Part shown: in pieces, positions 58,756 to 64,000 of the stretch
Layout of the letters: every line of letters begins with the position of its first letter
How positions within the stretch are numbered: the first letter of the stretch is position 1
Source of the DNA: Candidatus Tepidifontimicrobium thermophilum
Lineage (GTDB): Bacteria > Sysuimicrobiota > Sysuimicrobiia > Sysuimicrobiales > Sysuimicrobiaceae
DNA length: 64,000 bases
Direction of reading: 5' to 3'
Assembly (NCBI GenBank): GCA_031296405.1
Contig: JAVKKH010000001.1
Coordinates: 1-64,000 of the forward strand
The notes under the pieces: model-generated
Databases searched by the model: none
The model's input: the letters and a program-made list of their open reading frames with translations, nothing else
Told to the model about the DNA's origin: nothing
Made by a program: the position numbers and the translations under genes

Positions 58756-59028
58756 TCAGACGCCCCGGTGGCGCAGGAACTGCGCCGCGAGGCTGAGAAC
58801 CCACCGGTACTGCTGGGCCGCCCGGCGGTGTGCGGTCCGTGCGGACACCAGCTCCCTGCGGAGGGACTCCAGGATCCGGCGGTACTCCCGGGCCTCCTCC
58901 GGGTGTTCGCGCCGTGTCCTGGTCAAGCCTCCCCGGTCCTGCGTGAGCAGGCGCTGTGCAGCGAGCAGCTCCAGGCCCCACACTCCCCGTGCGGCTTCGT
59001 GCTCCGGCTTCAGATGCACAGCCACCAC
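58756..59028 (-). CDS. small helical protein, paralogue of the 31175-31462 product
   Basis: 90 residues from GTG 59028; in-frame GTGs at 59025 and 59019 are alternatives. Basic and helical; EYRRILESLRRELVSARTAHRRAAQQYRWVLSLAAQFLR parallels the box in the other small protein. No known family recognised. The predicted -10 (TACGTT) ends only 11 bases before GTG 59028, so the real start may be one of the later GTGs. Confidence 0.6.
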   Translation of the reverse strand: MVAVHLKPEHEAARGVWGLELLAAQRLLTQDRGGLTRTRREHPEEAREYRRILESLRRELVSARTAHRRAAQQYRWVLSLAAQFLRHRGV

Positions 59029-59039
59029 CCCCGCGCGGC

Positions 59040-59086
59040 AACGTAGCCCCGCGGGCGGGAGGGAAGCGATCAGGCCCGGGCGGGAA
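59040..59086 (-). promoter_or_regulatory. shared-dyad promoter of the 58756-59028 gene (weak dyad)
   Basis: On the minus strand TTCCCGCCCGGGCCTGAT (59086-59069) matches 8 of 10 fixed bases. TACGTT begins at 59045, 32.5 bases from the centre, the same spacing as for its paralogue. Confidence 0.42.
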
Positions 59087-59135
59087 GGGAACGGGCAGAC
59101 CCGATGACGGAGGTCCTACGGGGTGTAGCGACGGG

Positions 59136-60302
59136 TTAATCCGCTCCTGCGGGAAGCCGGGCCAGCACGGTGGTGCCGACCCCGGGCACGGAGAGGACCT
59201 GGACCGTGCCGCCCACCAGTTCCGCCCGCTCCCGCATGCCCGCCAGGCCGAGGGTCCGCCGGTCGGTCTCCTGCGGGTCGAAACCTACCCCGTCGTCCCG
59301 CACCATCACGAGGAGGGTTTCGGACCGACGGTCCAGGCGGACGTCCACGCGGCTGGCCCGGGCGTGTCGGAGGACGTTGGTCAGGGCCTCCTGGACGATC
59401 CGGAACGCTACCGTCTCCACGTCCGCCGGCAAGCGGGAGTCCAGCCCGGCGGTGTCCACGTGCACGTCCAGGCCGGCCGGCCGGACGTAGGCGTCCGCGT
59501 ACCAGCGTACCGCCGGGCCCAACCCCAGATCGTCGAGGATGGACGGCCTGAGTTCGTGGACCAGCTTCCGCAGTTCGTCCAGCCCCTGCTGCGCGAGGTC
59601 GTGCAGGCGGCGCAGCTGCGGGGCCAGGGGGTTCCCCTCGGACTCCGCCTGGCCGGCCAGCTGGGCCAGTTGGATGATCAGGGCCGTCATCATCTGGCCC
59701 GCGTGGTCGTGCAGGTCTCGGGCGATCCGGCGGCGCTCCTCTTCCTGAGCCACCAGCAGGCGCTGGAGCAGCTGGCGGCGGACGTGCTCCTGTTCCCGCA
59801 CTTGTTCGAACAGGCGCGCCCGCTGGATGGTCACTGCCAGCTCGTGCCCCACCGCCTCCAGCATGTCCAGCTCTTCGTCGCTGAAGGTGCGCCCCGGCGG
59901 CAGCATCAGGTTCAGGATGCCCACCGTCTCGTCCTGCGCCACCAGGGGGACCGAGGCATGACGGTGTCGTTCTGCCAGCTGCGGCAGGGCCTGCTCCAGG
60001 CGGGCGCACTGGATGACGTTGACAGGCTCCCGCAGGGTCCCTTCGCGGAGCATGCTGATGCAACGGCAGTCCCCGGCCATCCTGCGCTTGCCTGCGGCGG
60101 CAAGGGGGGCCGGGAGGTTGGCGTCAGCGGCTAAGTGGAACTCGCCGGGGTTGGGGCCGTGGAGGAAGATCCACCCCGCCTCCACGTCCATCAGCTCGCA
60201 GATCCGGCGGAGAGCCCCGTCGAGGGCCTCCCGGAGGGTGTACGAGCGGTTCAGGACCTCCGAGATGCTCCGGAAGATGGCCGTCTGTCGGGCCAGCTGC
60301 AA
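59136..60302 (-). CDS. NarX-like GAF sensor histidine kinase (HisKA_3)
   Basis: 388 residues from TTG 60302 behind GAGGGGAGG; the frame is open to 60362. No membrane segment. A GAF domain (about 10-170) holds Cys79, Cys81 and Cys99 in GDCRCISML and NVIQCARLE, a pattern that could bind a cluster or metal. The HisKA_3 dimer helix (ERRRIARDLHDHAGQM) is followed by the HATPase (VAFRIVQEALTNVLRHARA, then DDGVGFDP). Such kinases phosphorylate NarL-type regulators; the one at 40389-41048 is the obvious local partner. It is separated from the upstream CBS-BON gene by a terminator. Confidence 0.88.
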   Translation of the reverse strand: MQLARQTAIFRSISEVLNRSYTLREALDGALRRICELMDVEAGWIFLHGPNPGEFHLAADANLPAPLAAAGKRRMAGDCRCISMLREGTLREPVNVIQCARLEQALPQLAERHRHASVPLVAQDETVGILNLMLPPGRTFSDEELDMLEAVGHELAVTIQRARLFEQVREQEHVRRQLLQRLLVAQEEERRRIARDLHDHAGQMMTALIIQLAQLAGQAESEGNPLAPQLRRLHDLAQQGLDELRKLVHELRPSILDDLGLGPAVRWYADAYVRPAGLDVHVDTAGLDSRLPADVETVAFRIVQEALTNVLRHARASRVDVRLDRRSETLLVMVRDDGVGFDPQETDRRTLGLAGMRERAELVGGTVQVLSVPGVGTTVLARLPAGAD

Positions 60303-60360
60303 GGGGACCTCCCCTCGCTTGGCGTGGGCATGGGCCCTCTTTATCGTACCGGAAAGGGCC

Positions 60361-60404
60361 AAAAAGCCCCGCCCGCCGCGGACCCTGCGGGCCGGACGGC
60401 TTTC
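60361..60404 (-). terminator. rho-independent terminator after the CBS-BON gene
   Basis: On the minus strand AAAGCC, GCCCGC, a ten-base loop, GCGGGC, then GGGGCTTTTT: a bipartite stem followed by a T run. It lies directly after the CBS-BON stop and upstream of the kinase start. Confidence 0.75.
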
Positions 60405-60407
60405 GTC

Positions 60408-61130
60408 CTATCGGGGTACGTTCCTCCAGGGGTCTCCCGGCCAGGTTTCCATCCGCGCCTGCCGGTCGTCGAACCGGTAGGTGAGCTGGCTTTCCACGCG
60501 GACCACGCCGTCGATGGTAGCAACCCAGCGCTCCGCCAGCTCCTTGTCGGACCGGCGCTCCACCTCACCCTCCAGGGTGACCACCCCGTCCTGGACCTGG
60601 ATGCGGAGACCCGAGGGGTCGATCCACAGCTCCTCCAGGAGCGCGCGGCGTACCGCTTCCTTAATTTCGTCGTCGGCGCGCACCAGGGCCCGCAGGACGT
60701 CCGCCCGGCTGACGATCCCCACCACCTGGTCCCCCCGCACCACGGGGACCCGGTTGACCTGCCGGCGCGCCATCAGAGCCGCCACTTCCCGTAGGGGCGT
60801 CTCTTCGGTCACAGTAACGACCGGGGAGCTCATCACGTCCCGGGCCACCAGCCCCTCGGCCTTCCGCTCGGCCTCCGCCAGCTGGCCCCTGCGGAACAAG
60901 CGTAGCAGCCCGGGTTCCTCCACCTCAGGTCGCTCCTTGTAAAGGAGGTCCGCCTCCGTGACGATCCCTACCAGCTTCCCCTCCGGGGAGACCACAGGCA
61001 CTCCGCTGATGTGGTGGGTCAGGAGGAGCTGAGCGATCTCTTTCACCGGAGTGTCAGGAGCCACGGTGATGACCGGTGTGGTCATCACGTCGCGTGCCAG
61101 CAGCCGGACTCGCGTGGGCGCGGTTGCCAT
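60408..61130 (-). CDS. CBS-pair plus BON domain protein
   Basis: 240 residues from ATG 61130 behind GGGGAGG. The layout matches the product of 33239-33901: two CBS motifs (LARDVMTTPVITVAPDTPVK and VARDVMSSPVVTVTEETPLR), then a BON domain (LRIQVQDGVVTLEGEVERRSD). Likely an adenine-nucleotide or stress sensor. It is followed by a terminator. No shared-type dyad was found upstream of it. Confidence 0.87.
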   Translation of the reverse strand: MATAPTRVRLLARDVMTTPVITVAPDTPVKEIAQLLLTHHISGVPVVSPEGKLVGIVTEADLLYKERPEVEEPGLLRLFRRGQLAEAERKAEGLVARDVMSSPVVTVTEETPLREVAALMARRQVNRVPVVRGDQVVGIVSRADVLRALVRADDEIKEAVRRALLEELWIDPSGLRIQVQDGVVTLEGEVERRSDKELAERWVATIDGVVRVESQLTYRFDDRQARMETWPGDPWRNVPR

Positions 61131-61215
61131 GCTCCACCTCCCCGTGCGATCACCAAGGTCTTAGCCGTGAGGTTCTCTACGGCTCCGGCGGGGACCTGCC
61201 GGAGGCGTAGACAGG

Positions 61216-61683
61216 CTAGACCGCCTCCGCGCGGGCCGCCCGGGCGGCCCGCGGGGGGACCACCACCACCGGCACGGGCGACCGACGCAGCACGCCCTCC
61301 GCCACGCTGCCCAGCAGCACCCGCTGCAGCCCGGTCCGGCCGTGGGTCCCCATCACGATGAGGTCAGCGCCGAAGCGCTCCGCGGCGTCCACGACAGCCT
61401 GTGCTACGGGCCCGTCGGGCACCACCTCCACCCGGAACCGGTGGGGAAGCTCCTCCAGCTGCGCCAGGCGGCTGCGGATCTGCATCCGCAGGTTCTCCAG
61501 GACCTGGTCCAGGTACAGACTCGGAGCCTCCCGCTGCAGCTCCTCGAACCCCGCCACGTCGTAGACGTGGAAGAAGATGAGCTCAGCGCCGTAGGACCGC
61601 GCCAGCTCCGCTGCCGTAGCGCACGTGGCTTCGGTCGTCTCACCCAGGTCCACCGCCACGAGGATCCGCTCGACCTTGGACAT
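61216..61683 (-). CDS. universal stress protein (UspA family)
   Basis: 155 residues from ATG 61683 behind AGGAGG. Single UspA domain with the ATP-binding motif MGTHGRTGLQRVLLGSVAEGV intact. It is divergent from rrf2-nosZ and has its own shared-type dyad and -10 in the intervening 251 bases, suggesting expression under the same conditions as nosZ. Confidence 0.9.
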   Translation of the reverse strand: MSKVERILVAVDLGETTEATCATAAELARSYGAELIFFHVYDVAGFEELQREAPSLYLDQVLENLRMQIRSRLAQLEELPHRFRVEVVPDGPVAQAVVDAAERFGADLIVMGTHGRTGLQRVLLGSVAEGVLRRSPVPVVVVPPRAARAARAEAV

Positions 61684-61717
61684 GGCTGGCCTCCTCGTCG
61701 CTTTTCGTTCCAGCCCC

Positions 61718-61764
61718 AGGGTAGCCCGGGCGGAGGCACGCTGGCCATCCGGGCCGCGTCCGAT
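61718..61764 (-). promoter_or_regulatory. shared-dyad promoter of the uspA gene
   Basis: ATCCGGGCCGCGTCCGAT (61747-61764) matches 9 of 10 fixed bases. On the minus strand TACCCT begins at 61723, 32.5 bases from the centre. Confidence 0.5.
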
Positions 61765-61815
61765 GGTCCTGCCCCGTGTTCCTCCGACCTGCGCCGGACC
61801 CGGCGGGGCTGAAAA

Positions 61816-61861
61816 ATCCGGCGTCCGCCGGATGGCTGCGGAGTGGGGCCCGCCCTAGCGT
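61816..61861 (+). promoter_or_regulatory. shared-dyad promoter of rrf2-nosZ
   Basis: ATCCGGCGTCCGCCGGAT (61816-61833) matches all ten fixed bases, with perfect eight-base arms. TAGCGT at 61856 begins 31.5 bases from the centre. A separate perfect dyad follows at the predicted transcription start. Confidence 0.68.
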
Positions 61862-61866
61862 GTAAA

Positions 61867-61883
61867 CGGACCCGACGGGTCCG
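61867..61883 (+). promoter_or_regulatory. second dyad at the predicted rrf2-nosZ transcription start
   Basis: CGGACCCG-A-CGGGTCCG: perfect eight-base arms around one base, starting six bases after the predicted -10 element. It is well placed for a repressor, most simply autoregulation by the Rrf2 protein encoded 51 bases downstream. A transcript hairpin is an alternative, but no T run follows directly. Confidence 0.5.
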
Positions 61884-61934
61884 TCGCGTGGGCGGCCCGC
61901 CGGGTTTTGCTGTTGCCGGCTGCGGAGGGACGTC

Positions 61935-62414
61935 ATGCGGTTCACCCGGGAAGCAGAGTACGCCCTGCGGGCGCTAGCCTACCTCGCCTCCGTACCGTCC
62001 GGGCAGGTCCGGCCCGCCAACCAGGTAGCCGACGCGTGCGGGCTTCCGGGCCCGTTCCTCAGCAAGACGTTGCGCAAGCTGGCCCGCAGCGGCCTGCTGC
62101 GCTCCGCCCGGGGCCGCAGCCGCGGTTACGGGCTGGCCCGCAGCCCGGGGGAGATCAGCGTTCGGGAGATCCTGGAGGCGGTGGAGGGTGCCGACGCCTT
62201 CCGCCGGTGCGTGTTCTGGGACGCGGGCTGCTCCGAGGACCACCCGTGCGTCCTGCACCCCGCCTGGGCAGGGGTCCGGGCTAGCCTCCTCGCCAACCTG
62301 GAGCGCATGACCCTCGAGGATGTCAGGGCCGCGTGGTGGGCCAGAGACCCCCCCGTGGGGTGGGGCGAGCTCGCTGGTCGGAAAATCCAGAGGACGAAGG
62401 GAGGTGGACCATGA
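61935..62414 (+). CDS. Rrf2 family regulator (NsrR/IscR-like)
   Basis: 159 residues from ATG 61935 behind GGAGGGA. Winged helix at about 1-75 (REAEYALRALAYLASV, then PGPFLSKTLRKLARSGLLRS). Cys92, Cys99 and Cys105 match the Fe-S ligand region of IscR/NsrR, with one extra residue between the first two. An Fe-S cluster would let it sense nitric oxide or redox state. Its stop overlaps the nosZ start (ATGA), so regulator and enzyme are translated together. Confidence 0.88.
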   Translation: MRFTREAEYALRALAYLASVPSGQVRPANQVADACGLPGPFLSKTLRKLARSGLLRSARGRSRGYGLARSPGEISVREILEAVEGADAFRRCVFWDAGCSEDHPCVLHPAWAGVRASLLANLERMTLEDVRAAWWARDPPVGWGELAGRKIQRTKGGGP

Positions 62415-64000
62415 GGTGGAGTCGGCTTGCGTCGCTGGTGGTAGTGATGCTGGCGCTGGTGCTGGCAGGAGCTTTGGCGGGGCAGGCGCAGCGCAGCACT
62501 ACGCTGCCCCAGGACGTCCAGAGCCTCATCGAGGCGAAGGGGCTCACGCCGGACCAGGTCCGGGCAGCCATCCAGACGTACGTGCCGCCCGGCAAGTACG
62601 ACGAGTACCTGATGTTCTCGTCCGGAGGCCAGGGCGGCCAGGTGCTGGTGTTCGGCGTCCCGTCCATGCGCCTGCTCCGGGTGATCGGGGTGTTCGCGCC
62701 TGAGCCCTGGCAGGGCTACGGCGTGGGCTCCGAGGAGACGGAGACCATCCTGAACTGGCGGACCAAGGACCCGCGCCTGGCTTGGGGGGACACCCACCAC
62801 CCGGCCCTCAGCGAGACCAACGGGGAGTACGACGGCAAGTGGCTGTTCATCAACGACAAGGCGGGAAGCCGCATCGCGGTCATCGACCTTCGGGACTTCG
62901 CCACGAAGCAGATCGTGCAGAACCCCAACGCGGTCAGCAACCACGGCGCCGTGGTGAGCCCCAACACGGAGTACGTGCTGGAGGTGACCCAGTACGCGGG
63001 TCCCTTCCCCTTCCGGTACGTGCCCCTGACGCAGGAGAACTACAACCGGCACTTCCGGGGCCTGGCGACCTTCTGGAAGTTTGACCGGGGCAAGGGGCGC
63101 ATCGACGTGAGCAAATCCTTCCAGATCGAGCTGCCGCCCTACTGGCAGGACCTGGCGGACTTCGGAAAGCTGGAGAGCTACGGCTGGGCCTTCTGGAACT
63201 CCTTCAACAGCGAGCGGGCCATCGGGGGCACCCTGGAGAAGAAGCCGCCCGTGGAGGTCGGCGCCAGTGCCCGGGACATGGACTACCTCCACATCGTGAA
63301 CTGGAAGCGGGCCGAGGAGCTCGTGGCCCAGGGGAAGTACACCGTGATCAACGGGATGAAGGTGATCCGCCTGAAGGACGCCGTGGAGGCGGGGATTCTG
63401 TACCTGGCGCCGGAGCCCAAGAGCCCCCACGGCCTGGACGTGGCCCCGCGGGGCGACTACATCGTGGTGGGCGGGAAGCTGGACCCGAACGCCACCGTGT
63501 ACAGCTTCCGCAAGATCCAGGAGGCCATCCGCAGCAAGGCCTTCAGCGGCCGGGACGACTACGGGATCCCCATCCTGAAGTTCGACGCGGTGGTGGCCGC
63601 CCAGGTGAAGCTCGGACTCGGGCCGCTGCACACCATGTTCGACGACAAGGGCAACGCGTACACGAGCCTGTTCCTGGACAGCGCAGTGGCCAAGTGGACT
63701 CTGGGACCGCCGTACAACCCGCCGGAGCGCGCGTGGAAGCTGGTGCAGAAGCTGCCGGTGCAGTACAACATCGGACACCTGACCGCGGTGGAAGGCGACA
63801 CCACGAAGCCCGGCGGGAAGTACCTGGTCGCCCTGAACAAGTGGTCCGTGGACCAGTACCGGAACGTGGGTCCCCTGCTGCCGCAGAACTTCCAGCTCGT
63901 GGACATCAGCGGCGAGGAGATGAAGCTGCTGAGCAACACGCCCGTCGGGATCGGGGAACCGCACCTGGCGCAGATCGTCCGAATGGACCGGGTGAAGAGC
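62411..64000 (+). CDS. nosZ: nitrous oxide reductase, clade II (Sec-type), partial
   Basis: 530 codons present; the C-terminal part, including the CuA domain, lies beyond the right edge. A Sec-type signal peptide (RLASLVVVMLALVLAGALAG) without a twin-arginine motif marks the clade II enzyme. The beta-propeller carries typical NosZ segments: WGDTHHPALSETNGEYDGKW (two CuZ His), INDKAGSRIAVIDLRDF, SNHGAVVSPNTEYV, KSPHGLDVAPRGDYIVVGGK and GPLHTMFDDKGNAY. It reduces N2O to N2 outside the cytoplasmic membrane. Electron donors could be the cupredoxins encoded upstream. ATG 62411 follows AAGGGAGG. Confidence 0.95.
   Translation, partial: MRWSRLASLVVVMLALVLAGALAGQAQRSTTLPQDVQSLIEAKGLTPDQVRAAIQTYVPPGKYDEYLMFSSGGQGGQVLVFGVPSMRLLRVIGVFAPEPWQGYGVGSEETETILNWRTKDPRLAWGDTHHPALSETNGEYDGKWLFINDKAGSRIAVIDLRDFATKQIVQNPNAVSNHGAVVSPNTEYVLEVTQYAGPFPFRYVPLTQENYNRHFRGLATFWKFDRGKGRIDVSKSFQIELPPYWQDLADFGKLESYGWAFWNSFNSERAIGGTLEKKPPVEVGASARDMDYLHIVNWKRAEELVAQGKYTVINGMKVIRLKDAVEAGILYLAPEPKSPHGLDVAPRGDYIVVGGKLDPNATVYSFRKIQEAIRSKAFSGRDDYGIPILKFDAVVAAQVKLGLGPLHTMFDDKGNAYTSLFLDSAVAKWTLGPPYNPPERAWKLVQKLPVQYNIGHLTAVEGDTTKPGGKYLVALNKWSVDQYRNVGPLLPQNFQLVDISGEEMKLLSNTPVGIGEPHLAQIVRMDRVKS

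Noticed and set aside
61131-61260. A dyad promoter upstream of the CBS-BON gene at 60408-61130
   Set aside because: The only TAnnnT at a plausible place (61218-61213) has no ATC...GAT dyad centred 31 bases upstream; that position lies inside the uspA coding region.
1-64000. CRISPR arrays, insertion sequences, rRNA or tRNA genes
   Set aside because: I looked for regularly spaced repeats, terminal inverted repeats with transposase-like frames and conserved RNA segments and saw none. A dedicated RNA or repeat search was not possible here.

Overview
The window is GC-rich (about two thirds G+C) bacterial chromosome, densely packed. Many genes are joined by 4-base ATGA or GTGA stop/start overlaps, and starts are often GTG or TTG behind clear AGGAGG-type ribosome sites. 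The gene content points to a respiratory, probably facultatively anaerobic organism outside the well-studied proteobacteria. It includes a clade II (Sec-exported) nitrous oxide reductase, a four-subunit pyruvate:ferredoxin oxidoreductase, two molybdopterin/NrfD respiratory complexes, cupredoxins, a GerW-type sporulation protein, a TAXI-type TRAP transporter and multi-sensor HD-GYP proteins. A deep Terrabacteria lineage (high-GC Bacillota or CSP1-3/Armatimonadota-like) would fit. That placement is inference.

Layout. 1-5.3 kb: a partial crotonase, a DUF1844 protein and a TAXI TRAP operon (binding protein, DUF1850, fused permease). 5.3-6.3 kb: a lower-GC stretch holding one small ABM-like gene. 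6.3-11.2 kb: an operon of DUF2182, DUF1326, SnoaL, an FAD oxidase-SnoaL fusion and a small protein, divergent from a Crp/Fnr regulator with a CRP-type dyad between them. 11.2-19.7 kb: mixed metabolism and defence-type genes (two nucleotidyltransferase toxin-antitoxin-like pairs, two MBL-fold hydrolases, an APC permease, a riboflavin kinase-YbaK fusion, ExoD). 19.7-24.6 kb: deoC, ALDH16-like double aldehyde dehydrogenase, lipoprotein and sarcosine-oxidase-like oxidase. 24.7-30.7 kb: two large PAS/GAF/HD-GYP proteins behind a good sigma-54 promoter match. 31-64 kb: the respiratory and regulatory half. It carries a two-domain multicopper oxidase, cupredoxins, CBS/BON and UspA stress proteins, a GNAT-acyl-CoA synthetase, DoxX, a NarL-type regulator, porGDAB, a TtrBCA-like complex, a second Mo/FeS/NrfD complex with TorD chaperone and a polyferredoxin, a NarX-like kinase, and an Rrf2 regulator translationally coupled to nosZ (cut by the right edge).

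The most notable observation is a shared promoter design in the 31-62 kb half. An 18-bp dyad of the form ATCnGG-N6-CCnGAT is centred 30.5-32.5 bp upstream of a TAnnnT (twice CAnnnT) -10 hexamer. It lies before at least twelve transcription units: the multicopper oxidase, both cupredoxin-bearing units, por, the TtrB-like operon, the second Mo operon, rrf2-nosZ, uspA, a CBS protein, doxX, a DUF3795 protein, and two paralogous small proteins of unknown function. Five sites match all ten fixed bases. This looks like a local regulon read from a class II activator position. The NarL-type regulator and the NarX-like kinase encoded in the same region are the leading candidates to control it.
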